A DNA stretch of 17,035 nt from CAVPDE01 sp964580575 (GCA_964580575.1 CAZOLJ010000094.1:1-17035); one strand, 5' to 3'. Positions 7,352 through 15,399 are shown, numbered from the stretch's first letter. Notes: generated by a model not told the origin, from the sequence alone. Numbers and translations: made by a program.

Positions 7352-7384
7352 ATATAACATGGAGTGAACGTCTCTTGTCAAGAG
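7352..7384 (-). promoter_or_regulatory. Promoter of the biotin carrier gene with palindrome over the -35
   Basis: On the minus strand TTGACA (7381-7376) and TTATAT (7357-7352) are 18 bp apart, giving a start near 7345 and a leader of about 40 nt. The -35 is the core of a perfect 13-bp palindrome (7372-7384, arms CTCTTG and CAAGAG), a placement expected of a repressor site. Confidence 0.5.
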
Positions 7385-7398
7385 TAATTTGCTGTCCT

Positions 7399-7413
7399 GG
7401 ATAAGAGTTATCC
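7399..7413. promoter_or_regulatory. GGATAA-GAG-TTATCC inverted repeat, possible operator
   Basis: A perfect 6-3-6 inverted repeat is centred about 28 bp upstream of the carrier gene's -35 and about 76 bp upstream of the pilC -35. It lies in a non-coding region between divergent promoters, so a protein binding site is plausible; the binding factor cannot be named. Confidence 0.35.
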
Positions 7414-7481
7414 CCTTCGTCCGTCCAGTGCCTTCGGCTTCATCTTCTGCCAAAGTCCCCGGAGCATTTCCCATAGAATGC

Positions 7482-7510
7482 TTGACATAACCTCCATATT
7501 TCACTAAGAT
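7482..7510 (+). promoter_or_regulatory. Sigma-70-type promoter of pilC-pilS
   Basis: A perfect TTGACA (7482-7487) and a TAAGAT -10 (7505-7510) are 17 bp apart. The start would be near 7517, with a leader of about 83 nt before pilC. A 6-bp inverted repeat, AGCATT (7463-7468) and AATGCT (7477-7482), touches the -35 and may be an operator. No sigma-54 GG-N10-GC element was noticed. Confidence 0.6.
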
Positions 7511-7599
7511 TATAAGCACGTCTGCCAAGCTGAAGAGCCTTCTGCTCCTTTTTCGAGCAAAGCGGACCGATGGGGGAAGGCCACAGGAGGATGAGATAG

Positions 7600-8811
7600 A
7601 TGCCCGTCTATGTGTGGGTTGCCCAGACCAAAAAGGGGAGGAAGCTCAAAGGGGAAATCGATGCCGCGACTGAAACCATAGCGCTCAGCCAGCTCAAAAA
7701 ACGCAACTTCACGGTCAAGAAGCTCAAACTCAAACCCAAGGATATCTTCGAAAGCATTTCTTTTCTCAAACCCAAGGTTAGCAAAAAAGACCTGGTGGTT
7801 TTCACAAGACAGTTTTCCACGATGATCGACGCCGGTCTTCCGCTGGTACAAGGGCTCACGATTCTTGCGGAGCAATCCGAAAATCCTACCTTCAAGGCGG
7901 TTTTAAAAGAAATCACCAAGGATGTGGAGGGAGGATCCACTCTGGCGGAAGCCATGAAAAAGCACCCCAAGATTTTTGATTCCCTTTTCGTGAACCTCGT
8001 GGCCGCAGGGGAGGTGGGCGGTATTCTCGATACGATTCTGCGCCGTCTGGCTCAGTTCATTGAAAAGGCGGAAAGGCTGAAAGGCCAGATCAAGGGAGCC
8101 ATGACTTATCCTATCGTGGTCATGGCCATTGCCATCATCGTGATCGCGGTCATCCTTGTCTTCGTCATTCCCGTTTTTGAAGACATGTTCAAGAGTTTCG
8201 GTTCCGCCCTTCCCACCCCGACCCAGATCGTCGTGAACATGAGCCGTTTTCTGAAAGGCAATATTCACTGGGTGATCATTGCCCTGGGTGCCTTGGTTTA
8301 CGGTTTTAAGCGATACAGGAATACGGCTTCCGGAAGAAAGCGGACGGACACCCTGTTTCTCAAATTGCCCATTTTCGGGGATCTGCTCAAAAAGACGGCT
8401 GTGGCGAGGTTTACCCGAACCCTCGGCACCATGATCAGCAGCGGGGTTCCCATTCTGGACGCCCTGGAGATTGTTGCGAAAACCGCTGGAAACGTGGTGA
8501 TTGAGGAAATCATCTACGAGGTGCGGGGAAGCATTGCAGAAGGCCAGACGATCGCCGAACCCCTCTCGGAAAATGACATCTTTCCGGGGATGGTCATCCA
8601 AATGATCGCCGTAGGCGAGGCGACAGGCGCTTTGGACTCCATGCTGGAGAAGATCGCTGACTTCTACGACGAGGAGGTCGACGCAGCGGTTGCAGCCCTC
8701 ACGTCCATGCTGGAGCCTCTCCTGATGCTCTTTCTCGGCGGGTCTATCGGTGGACTGGTCATTGCCATGTACCTGCCCATCTTTGGGATGGCGGCAGCCA
8801 TGGGCGGCTAG
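7600..8811 (+). CDS. pilC: Type IV pilus inner-membrane platform protein PilC
   Basis: The 403-residue protein has two type II secretion F (T2SSF) domains, about residues 66-190 and 268-392, each with the family's glycine motif (AGEVGGILD at 136-144, VGEATGALD at 338-346). Hydrophobic segments at about 170-192, 224-236 and 372-396 fit the three-helix topology. PilC anchors the PilB and PilT motors in the inner membrane and is needed to assemble and retract pili. The N-terminal part (VYVWVAQTKKGRKLKGEI) is typical of PilC. The start is ATG 7600 with AGGAGG (7585-7590) 9 bases upstream; an ATG at 7591 closer to that site stops after two codons. pilS follows 9 bases after the stop, so the two are probably one operon. 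pilB and pilT are not adjacent. Confidence 0.95.
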   Translation: MPVYVWVAQTKKGRKLKGEIDAATETIALSQLKKRNFTVKKLKLKPKDIFESISFLKPKVSKKDLVVFTRQFSTMIDAGLPLVQGLTILAEQSENPTFKAVLKEITKDVEGGSTLAEAMKKHPKIFDSLFVNLVAAGEVGGILDTILRRLAQFIEKAERLKGQIKGAMTYPIVVMAIAIIVIAVILVFVIPVFEDMFKSFGSALPTPTQIVVNMSRFLKGNIHWVIIALGALVYGFKRYRNTASGRKRTDTLFLKLPIFGDLLKKTAVARFTRTLGTMISSGVPILDALEIVAKTAGNVVIEEIIYEVRGSIAEGQTIAEPLSENDIFPGMVIQMIAVGEATGALDSMLEKIADFYDEEVDAAVAALTSMLEPLLMLFLGGSIGGLVIAMYLPIFGMAAAMGG

Positions 8812-8820
8812 AGCGATCTC

Positions 8821-10533
8821 ATGGCCTCTGGCGACCCCCTTCGCATTCCTCGATCAGAGCTGTTCGGACGCCTTCAGAGACTGATGTTTCTGAGGGTTCT
8901 GTTCGTCTCTCTGCTGCTGGGAGCCTCTGTCTTCGTGCAAGTGAAAGAAACGAAGACCGCTTTCGGCGATATCCAGACCTATCATTACCTGCTGATCGCC
9001 GCGATCTACTGCATCACCGTTATTTATGTCCTCCTGCTGAAACGCCTCCAGAACCTGTTTCACTTTGCCTACCTCCAGTTGGTGGTCGACACGCTCCTGG
9101 TGACGGCGATCATTTACGCGACCGGCGGCATCGAGAGCATTTTTTCTTTTCTCTACATCCTCACGATCATCAACGGCAGCATCATCCTTTACCGCAAAGG
9201 AGGAATGATCGCCGCTTCGAGTTGCAGCATCCTCTACGGTCTCCTCATTGATCTCCACTACTATCGGGTGATTGAGCCGTTGGGAAGCCGGCTGGTTTAC
9301 CCTGCGGACTATCAGAGTTCCTACATCTTCTACATGATCCTGGTCAACATTGCAGCCTTTTACCTCGTCGCCTTCCTGAGCAGTTATCCCTCCGAGCAGG
9401 CGAGGAAAAGCCGGGATGAACTGAAAGCCAAACAAGCCGACATCGTCAAGTTGGAGGCGCTCAACGAATGGATTATCCGAAGCATGACCTCGGGCTTGAT
9501 CACTTTGGACGATCAGGGAAGGATTCTTCTTTTCAATCCGGCGGCTGAAGCGCTCTTCGGCATTCCATCGGGAGCTTGTACCGGGCAGAGACTGCTGGAG
9601 GCGCTTCCCTTTCTCAAGGGCCATGTCGGCTTGGGAGAGAACGAATGGAGTCCCCACGGCGGCAAGCATCAGAATTTCATCGACCTGCCCTATCTCCGTC
9701 CGAGCGGAGAAAAAATCTTCCTGAGGGGCTCGGTTTCTCCTCTCCATCTGCCGGGCGGAGCGCTGGGAGGGCGAATCCTCTTCTTCCAGGACATGACGAA
9801 GATGAGAGAGATCGAAGAGGAGATGAAGCGGGTGGAAGGGTTGGCTCTGATCGGAGAACTCGCAGCCGGAATTGCCCATGAGATCCGAAACCCCATGGCC
9901 TCGATCAGCGGCTCGATTCAAGTGCTGAAAGAGAGCCTGGAAATGGACGATGTCAAAACCAAGCTCATGGACATCATGCTGAGGGAGATCAACCGTCTCA
10001 ATACCCTGGTGAGCGACTTCTTGCTTTTCGCAAGGCCGAAGCCGTCTTCGGTGCAGACCGTTGATTTGAATCAGCTGATTCTGGATTCTCTGGAGCTGTT
10101 CAAGAACAGCGCCAAGTGGACGGAAAGGATCCGGGTGGAAACGCAATTTCACGAATCCATGATCATCGAATCCGATCCGGAACAAATCAAGCAGGTCTTG
10201 TGGAACCTCTTTCTGAACGCCGTGGAGGCGATGAGAGGAGGAGGGGTGCTTTCGGTTCGTACAGAATTTGTGGACTCTGCGGAATCACAGGGAACGCAGA
10301 GGAAAATGGCGCAGATTATCTTCCGGGACACGGGTGAGGGATTCAGCACCAAAGCACTTCAGCTTCTGTTCACTCCTTTTTTTACCACCAAGGAGGGCGG
10401 ATCCGGGCTCGGCTTGGCCATTGTGAAGCGAATCGTCGAGGGGTTGAAGGGGAGGGTGTCTGGAAAAAACGATCCCGACGGCGGGGCCGAGATCATGGTA
10501 TGGCTCGATCCCTTTCTGGGCCAATCCACTTGA
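8821..10533 (+). CDS. pilS: Sensor histidine kinase PilS (NtrB-like), membrane-bound
   Basis: The 570-residue protein has about six membrane helices (near 22-42, 56-74, 82-100, 106-125, 128-146, 168-188), a linker, a PAS domain (about 208-330), a dimerisation helix with His353 in AHEIRNPM as phospho-acceptor, and a complete ATPase domain: N box NLFLNAVEAM with Asn466, DTGEGF (503-508), the F-box segment TPFFTTK, and GSGLGLAI (527-534). This layout is that of PilS, which controls pilin expression through the sigma-54 activator PilR. Start ATG 8821 has only a weak ribosome site and lies 9 bases after the pilC stop, suggesting translational coupling; ATG 8884 (residue 22) is possible but would cut into the first helix. 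The expected pilR does not follow; the next gene is unrelated, so the partner must lie elsewhere. Confidence 0.92.
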   Translation: MASGDPLRIPRSELFGRLQRLMFLRVLFVSLLLGASVFVQVKETKTAFGDIQTYHYLLIAAIYCITVIYVLLLKRLQNLFHFAYLQLVVDTLLVTAIIYATGGIESIFSFLYILTIINGSIILYRKGGMIAASSCSILYGLLIDLHYYRVIEPLGSRLVYPADYQSSYIFYMILVNIAAFYLVAFLSSYPSEQARKSRDELKAKQADIVKLEALNEWIIRSMTSGLITLDDQGRILLFNPAAEALFGIPSGACTGQRLLEALPFLKGHVGLGENEWSPHGGKHQNFIDLPYLRPSGEKIFLRGSVSPLHLPGGALGGRILFFQDMTKMREIEEEMKRVEGLALIGELAAGIAHEIRNPMASISGSIQVLKESLEMDDVKTKLMDIMLREINRLNTLVSDFLLFARPKPSSVQTVDLNQLILDSLELFKNSAKWTERIRVETQFHESMIIESDPEQIKQVLWNLFLNAVEAMRGGGVLSVRTEFVDSAESQGTQRKMAQIIFRDTGEGFSTKALQLLFTPFFTTKEGGSGLGLAIVKRIVEGLKGRVSGKNDPDGGAEIMVWLDPFLGQST

Positions 10534-10591
10534 AAAACCTCCTAAACCGAGTATCCTAAGACAAGCGAAGTCCCCAAGGCAGGCCTGTAGC

Positions 10592-10648
10592 CGCAACCAA
10601 AGAGTTGCGCAAAAAGCTCTACGCACCCCTGCCTGCCGCAGGCAGGGG
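10592..10648. repeat. Palindromic elements in the gap after pilS
   Basis: The 160-bp gap between pilS and the radical SAM gene holds a perfect 10-bp stem with a 3-nt loop: CCCCTGCCTG (10626-10635), loop CCG, CAGGCAGGGG (10639-10648). A second perfect 6-bp stem pairs CGCAAC (10592-10597) with GTTGCG (10604-10609). Neither is followed by a U tract on the plus strand, so they are poor terminators. The GC-rich self-complementary unit resembles dispersed REP-type palindromes. No clear promoter for the next gene was found. Confidence 0.55.
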
Positions 10649-10693
10649 GCGAACAAGTTCTTGGGCTAAGTCCCTCGCATCGAGAAGAGACCG

Positions 10694-13210
10694 ATGAGCG
10701 TGCTGAACGAAAAATGGTTTTCCCGCATTCAACACCCGAGTCGCTATGTGGGGAACGAGATCAATGCGATCAAGAAAGATCCTTTTCAGGTGGAGGTCTC
10801 TATCGCTCTGGCTTTCCCCGATGTCTATGAAGTGGGCATGTGTCACGTGGGGCTCAAAATCCTCTATGACCTGTTAAACCGTCCGTCCTGGCTGGCCGCT
10901 GAAAGGGTGTACTGTCCGGGGACCGATCTTGAGCAAGAGCTGAGGAAGCGCCGTCTTCCCCTGACGGCGATGGAGTCCGGTCAGGCCCTGACCGAATTCG
11001 ACATGGTCGGCTTCAGCCTCCAGCACGAGCTTTCCTTCACCAATGTGCTCACCATGCTCGATTTGTGCGGCATCCCCTTTTGGGCGGAGGAGCGAAAGAC
11101 GTCTTTTCCTCTGCTCGTGGCCGGAGGCCCGGCCTGTTTCAACCCTGAACCGGTGGCCCTTCTCCTCGATGTGATGGTGATCGGCGACGGGGAACAAGCC
11201 GCTCTGGATCTATGTGAGACCGTGCGGGAGGCGAAAAAACATCATGCCACGAAGAGGGAAACGCTTCAAGCGTTGAGCCGGATCCGCGGTCTCTATGTGC
11301 CGGGTTTTTTCAGGGCTCGCTACCGACCGGACGGCACGATCCAGGAGATGGAACCCTTGCTCCCCGGTTACACGCGGGTCACGAAAGCGATTGTCCCCGA
11401 CCTCAATGCTTTCCCCTTTCCAGAGCGCCAGGTGGTTCCTTTCGCGGAGCTGATCCATGACCGGCTCGCCGTTGAAATCTCAAGAGGGTGTACCCGGGGC
11501 TGTCGTTTCTGTCAGGCTGGAATGATCTACAGGCCTGTTCGGGAAAGGCATCCGGAAGCCGTGATTCGACACTCGGAGCAGGGCCTACGCTTCACAGGAT
11601 ATGAGGAAATGTCCCTGCTCTCCCTCAGTTCAGGGGACTACGGCTGCTTGGGACCTTTGCTTCGGGTTCTCATGGACAAGCAGGAGCGCGACCGGATCGC
11701 CGTGAGTCTCCCTTCCCTGCGGGTGGACAGTCTGGACTCCACATGGTTTGAAGAGATCAAAAGGGTTCGAAAAACAGGGTTCACCCTTGCCCCCGAAGCG
11801 GGAAACGACCGACTCCGAAGAATCCTGAACAAGGGCCTGACGGATGAAGAGATCCTGTTCATGGCCAAAGAGATCTATGGGGCCGGATGGGATCTGATCA
11901 AGCTCTATTTTATGATCGGCCTTCCTACCGAGGAGGACAGGGATCTGGAGGACATGATCCGGCTTGCAGGGAAAGTGGCAAGGGCCTCGAAGAAGAGAGG
12001 AAAGGTCCATGTGAGTGTCGCCGCTTTTGTGCCGAAGTCTCATACTCCCTTCATGTGGTTGCCTCAAATCTCGCTCGATGAAAGCGGTCGGCGAATTCAG
12101 TTCATCCAGAAATCCATTAAAGACCCGGGGATACGGGTCAAGTGGAATCAGCCGGAAATGAGCTGGCTCGAGGGGGTTTTTGCGAGAGGAGACCGAAGGC
12201 TGACGCCGGTGCTGGTGCGGGCTTGGCAGAAGGGAGCGAGATTTGATGCCTGGAGCGAGCACTTCCGCCTGGACTTGTGGCAGGAGGCTTTTCGTGACAT
12301 GGGGGTGGACCCCGGTTTTTACCTCCATCGACTGAGGTCGTTGAGCGAAGTGCTTCCGTGGGATCACATCCAATGCGGGGTCAGCAAGGAATATCTTGAA
12401 AAGGAGTGGAAGAGGGCCCTGGAAGGGGAGTGGACGCCGGACTGCAGAAAAAAGTGCCTGGACTGCGGGGTCTGTGACCACAAAGAAGTGGAACCCGTTC
12501 TATTCAGAGAGTGGGCCTCGGCTCCAAAGAAGGAGGTGCCCATGGCACCAGGGGAAAGCGAGGAGCCCAGAAAAATGCGGATCACTTTTTCCAAGCGAGG
12601 TCCTGCGAAACATCTGAGCCACCTCGAACTGGTGCGTGCTTTTGTAAGGGCTTTCAAAAGGGCTGGCGTGAGCCTCGTCTACTCCAAGGGATATCACCCC
12701 ATGCCTAAGCTCTCCTTTGCCGCCGCTCTGCCGGTGGGCACTGAGAGCTTGCACGAAACCCTAGTGGTCCAGTGGCACGACTCCAGTCCCCACCGGACGC
12801 TCAGAGAGAAGATTGATGAGCAACTCCCTTCGGGTCTTGAAATCAAGACTCTCGATGTTCTGGACCGCAAAGCCAAAAGCCTCAAGAACAAGGAAATCCA
12901 CTACGAAATCTCCTTCCATGGGGTGAGAGTGGGAACGGATCGTCTTGAGCGATTTCTTGCCTCCGATTCTTTCCCCGTGACCAAGAAAGGGAAAAAGGGA
13001 GATCGGAGAATCGATGCACGCGCCCAGGTGAAATCGGCTTATTTCAACACAGGATCAACGATGCACCTAGCCCTCAAACCCATGGAAGGGCCCGCGCTCA
13101 AACCTGCGGAGATCATCCAGGGGATGTTTCACCTGAGCGATGAAGACCTTGAAGGAGTAGGCGTATTGAAAACCATGGAAATCCCGGACTCGAAGGAGTC
13201 TGAAGGTTAG
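10694..13210 (+). CDS. Fused radical SAM protein (TIGR03960 family) with C-terminal DUF2344 domain (TIGR03936), 838 aa
   Basis: The N-terminal 220 residues resemble the B12-binding-like fold common in this radical SAM class, without a DxHxxG cobalamin motif. The radical SAM domain carries Cys266, Cys270 and Cys273 in SRGCTRGCRFC, the CX3CX2C ligands of the 4Fe-4S cluster that cleaves S-adenosylmethionine. A second cysteine set, Cys584, 588, 591 and 594 in CRKKCLDCGVC, could hold another metal. Residues 628-838 are DUF2344 (opening MRITFSKRGPAKHLSH). The reaction is unknown; conserved adjacency to RNase E/G genes in many bacteria suggests an RNA or ribosome link, but that is inference. The ribosome site at ATG 10694 is weak (GAGAAGAGA), while a near-perfect one lies inside the gene at the domain boundary. 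In other genomes the two parts can be separate genes. The stop is 50 bases before the rng start. Confidence 0.9.
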   Translation: MSVLNEKWFSRIQHPSRYVGNEINAIKKDPFQVEVSIALAFPDVYEVGMCHVGLKILYDLLNRPSWLAAERVYCPGTDLEQELRKRRLPLTAMESGQALTEFDMVGFSLQHELSFTNVLTMLDLCGIPFWAEERKTSFPLLVAGGPACFNPEPVALLLDVMVIGDGEQAALDLCETVREAKKHHATKRETLQALSRIRGLYVPGFFRARYRPDGTIQEMEPLLPGYTRVTKAIVPDLNAFPFPERQVVPFAELIHDRLAVEISRGCTRGCRFCQAGMIYRPVRERHPEAVIRHSEQGLRFTGYEEMSLLSLSSGDYGCLGPLLRVLMDKQERDRIAVSLPSLRVDSLDSTWFEEIKRVRKTGFTLAPEAGNDRLRRILNKGLTDEEILFMAKEIYGAGWDLIKLYFMIGLPTEEDRDLEDMIRLAGKVARASKKRGKVHVSVAAFVPKSHTPFMWLPQISLDESGRRIQFIQKSIKDPGIRVKWNQPEMSWLEGVFARGDRRLTPVLVRAWQKGARFDAWSEHFRLDLWQEAFRDMGVDPGFYLHRLRSLSEVLPWDHIQCGVSKEYLEKEWKRALEGEWTPDCRKKCLDCGVCDHKEVEPVLFREWASAPKKEVPMAPGESEEPRKMRITFSKRGPAKHLSHLELVRAFVRAFKRAGVSLVYSKGYHPMPKLSFAAALPVGTESLHETLVVQWHDSSPHRTLREKIDEQLPSGLEIKTLDVLDRKAKSLKNKEIHYEISFHGVRVGTDRLERFLASDSFPVTKKGKKGDRRIDARAQVKSAYFNTGSTMHLALKPMEGPALKPAEIIQGMFHLSDEDLEGVGVLKTMEIPDSKESEG
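12530..12544 (+). promoter_or_regulatory. Strong internal ribosome binding site and in-frame ATG at the DUF2344 boundary
   Basis: AAGGAGGTG (12530-12538) is complementary to the 16S rRNA 3' end over 9 bases, and 5 bases after its GGAGG core comes an ATG (12542-12544) in the reading frame of the fused gene (Met617). Starting there would yield a 222-residue stand-alone DUF2344 protein with an 11-residue lead before the domain. The site is stronger than the one at the gene's own start. Confidence 0.5.
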
Positions 13211-13260
13211 AGGCTTCAACAAGCTCTGGTTACGGCCAGAGGGCGACAGTGAGGTTGAAT

Positions 13261-14787
13261 ATGGCAAGCGAATTGATCATTCATTCGAGGCCCCATGAAA
13301 CGAGAGTGGCTCTCGTGGAAAATGGGGTGGTGGTGGAGCTCCACATCGAAAGAAAAACGGGGCAGGAGCTCATGGGAAACATCTACCGGGGAAGGGTGGT
13401 GCGAGTCCTCCCGGGCATGCAGGCTGCGTTTGTGGACATAGGGCTTGAGAGAAGCGCGTTTCTTTACGTCTCCGACGTTCACCAGGATCTCCTGGAACTG
13501 GAGCAGATGATGCTGAACAACAGCGCCGAAGCGGAACTGCCCCAGGACCACGAAGACAGGCTGGCGGGGCACCCGAAGGGGATAGCGATGAACATCGAAG
13601 ACCTGCTTCGCGAGGGGCAGGACATTATGGTCCAAATCGCCAAGGAGCCGATGGGGACCAAGGGCGCGCGCCTAACGTCTCATATCTCTTTACCCTGCCG
13701 GCATCTGGTGCTCATGCCCAATGTGGATCACATCGGTATCTCCCGCAAAATCGAAGATCCCGTGGAAAGAGAGAGATTGAAAAACCTGGTGCAGGAGATC
13801 AGGCCGGGCAATCTCGGGTTCATTGTCAGAACCGCGAGCGAGGGCTCGGAGAAGAACAAACTTAAGTCCGAAATGGACTTTCTGCAGAAGCTCTGGACGA
13901 GCATCCAAGAGAAAATGGGCAAACATACCTCCCCGGGACTGCTGTACAAGGACCTGAGCGTTTCGCTCCGATCCGTTCGAGATCTCTTCACCCGCGAAGT
14001 GGATCGCCTCGTGATCGATTCGAAGGAAGAATATAGCGCCATCATGGAGTTCATTGAAACCTTTGTCCCTGCGCTGAAGTATTCCGTTGAGTTCTATGAA
14101 GGCCCTGAACCCATTTTCGATTTCTACGGGATCGAGATGGAACTCTCCAGGGCTCTGGATAAAAAGATATGGCTCAAGTCAGGAGGCTACATCGTTATCG
14201 AGCTCACAGAGGCGCTGACGTCGATCGATGTCAACACGGGGAGCTATGTGGGCACAAGAAACCTGGAGGAAACGATCCTCAAAACCAACCTCGAGGCGGT
14301 CAAGGAAATCGCCTATCAGCTGCGCTTGAGGAACTTGGGGGGGCTGATCGTCATTGATTTCATTGACATGGAGAAAAAATCCAACAGGGAAAAGGTGTTC
14401 ACCACGCTGAAGGAATCCTTGACCAAAGACAAGGCGAAGACCCATGTGCTGAAAATGTCCGAACTGGGTTTGATCGAAATGACCAGGAAGAGAACGCGCG
14501 AAAACCTGAACCGGTTTTTGAGTGAACCCTGCTTCTACTGCGAGGGCAGGGGGTCCTTGAAGGCAAAGAGAACCATCTGCTATGAGGTCCTCCGGGATCT
14601 GGAGAGGGAAGCGACCCCTGCGGGTCAAGCCGCCCAGGTCCTCGTCCATGTGCATCCCGATATTGCCCGCGTGCTCAAAGAGGAGGAGCAGCAGTCGGTG
14701 ATCGATCTGGAGAGGAGAATCAACCGGAGGGTCATCATTTTGGAAAAAGAAAACCTCCACATCGAACAGTACGAGATTTCCTCTTAA
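13261..14787 (+). CDS. rng: Ribonuclease G (RNase E/G family endoribonuclease)
   Basis: The 508-residue protein matches RNase G along its length. An S1 RNA-binding domain (about residues 36-130; GNIYRGRVVRVLPGMQAAFVDIG) is followed by 5'-sensor and RNase H-like regions. The catalytic metal-binding Asp323 lies in SIDVNTGSYVG and Asp366 in LIVIDFIDM; the zinc-link cysteines are C424 and C427 in CFYC. The enzyme trims the 16S rRNA 5' end and degrades mRNA in the cytoplasm. ATG 13261 is chosen because MASELIIHSRPHETRVAL aligns with the family start and GAGG (13251-13254) lies 6 bases upstream; an in-frame GTG at 13249 would add four residues. The long C-terminal scaffold of RNase E is absent. It probably shares a transcript with the radical SAM/DUF2344 gene upstream; rplU-rpmA, often found next to it, are absent. 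Confidence 0.94.
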   Translation: MASELIIHSRPHETRVALVENGVVVELHIERKTGQELMGNIYRGRVVRVLPGMQAAFVDIGLERSAFLYVSDVHQDLLELEQMMLNNSAEAELPQDHEDRLAGHPKGIAMNIEDLLREGQDIMVQIAKEPMGTKGARLTSHISLPCRHLVLMPNVDHIGISRKIEDPVERERLKNLVQEIRPGNLGFIVRTASEGSEKNKLKSEMDFLQKLWTSIQEKMGKHTSPGLLYKDLSVSLRSVRDLFTREVDRLVIDSKEEYSAIMEFIETFVPALKYSVEFYEGPEPIFDFYGIEMELSRALDKKIWLKSGGYIVIELTEALTSIDVNTGSYVGTRNLEETILKTNLEAVKEIAYQLRLRNLGGLIVIDFIDMEKKSNREKVFTTLKESLTKDKAKTHVLKMSELGLIEMTRKRTRENLNRFLSEPCFYCEGRGSLKAKRTICYEVLRDLEREATPAGQAAQVLVHVHPDIARVLKEEEQQSVIDLERRINRRVIILEKENLHIEQYEISS

Positions 14788-14823
14788 TAGGGTGGGCCAA
14801 AGGGAAGGAGAACTGTTTTTCAA

Positions 14824-14852
14824 TTGACATGATTCAATTATTTTGATAAAAA
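14824..14852 (+). promoter_or_regulatory. Promoter before the CHASE2 fragment, in an AT-rich strip
   Basis: TTGACA (14824-14829) and TAAAAA (14847-14852) are 17 bp apart, with TG one base before the -10 as in extended -10 promoters. A 9-of-10 AT-rich inverted repeat (14835-14844 and 14849-14858) overlaps the -10. The strip from about 14810 to 14893 is visibly far richer in A and T than the genes on both sides. Confidence 0.5.
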
Positions 14853-14864
14853 TTATTGTATTTT

Positions 14865-14890
14865 TTATGAATATACGTAAATCTTCGTTA
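14865..14890. repeat. Left copy of an inverted sequence pair flanking CHASE2-PP2C
   Basis: AAATCTTCGTTA (14879-14890) is the exact reverse complement of 16264-16275. Just outside it TTATG (14865-14869) and TATAC (14872-14876) also have counterparts in inverse orientation at the other copy. The copy ends 3 bases before the CHASE2 start codon. Confidence 0.5.
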
Positions 14891-14893
14891 TAA

Positions 14894-15313
14894 ATGGTCA
14901 AAAGAAGCCTGAGACTGAACTCTCTTCTTGCTGGTCTGATCGCTCTTGCTTTCATAGGGCTCGCCTACTACTCCCCTCCCTTTAAGGAGCAGGCGGAGAG
15001 AATCTCGTATGACACCGTGACGAGGTTGGCTTTGCCTGAAACTCCGATCGATCAACGAATCCTCCTCATAGAGATCGACCAAAAGAGTCTCGACACGCTT
15101 GGCTCGTGGCCTTGGCCGCGCGATTGGATCGCCCGGATGGTCCATCTCGCCAAAGGCAGTGGAGCAAAGGTCATCGGCCTGAATGTCCCATTGCTGGACG
15201 AACGATTTCAAACTGCTGGGCAAATGGCAAAGCTCTTGAGGCTTCTCGCCCTGAAAGTGGATCAAAAGCAGAAGAAGAAAACGGCGGAGAGAGAAGCCGC
15301 ACCGAGGAGTTGA
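14894..15313 (+). CDS. Short CHASE2-domain protein, probably a truncated sensor gene (139 aa)
   Basis: The product has one N-terminal membrane helix (about residues 9-27) and then the first part of a CHASE2 extracellular sensor domain: YDTVTRL, IDQRILLIEIDQKSL, LGSWPWPRDW, and GAKVIGLNVPLLDE are typical of its opening strands and helices. CHASE2 domains usually run about 300 residues and end with three membrane helices joined to a kinase, cyclase or similar output. Here the frame stops (TGA at 15311-15313) after a basic, Lys/Glu-rich tail, and no continuation was found in the other frames before the next gene. It is therefore probably a remnant left by deletion, though a short exported anchor protein is not excluded. 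The ribosome site at ATG 14894 is not recognisable. The PP2C gene follows after 86 bases. Confidence 0.65.
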   Translation: MVKRSLRLNSLLAGLIALAFIGLAYYSPPFKEQAERISYDTVTRLALPETPIDQRILLIEIDQKSLDTLGSWPWPRDWIARMVHLAKGSGAKVIGLNVPLLDERFQTAGQMAKLLRLLALKVDQKQKKKTAEREAAPRS

Positions 15314-15399
15314 GAGTGGGATGATTCAGGCTAAGGAACGAGGCAACTCATTGAACTTCATAAAGGATCGGAGCTGAATCGCTGATAAAATCCTCTGGC

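Noticed and set aside
8854..10185. A 443-codon open frame on the minus strand opposite pilS
   Set aside because: It lies wholly inside the conserved kinase gene on the other strand and its translation has no recognisable family.
10626..10648. The GC-rich palindrome as the pilS terminator
   Set aside because: It is followed by GGCGAACAAG with no U run, so it is reported as a possible dispersed palindrome.
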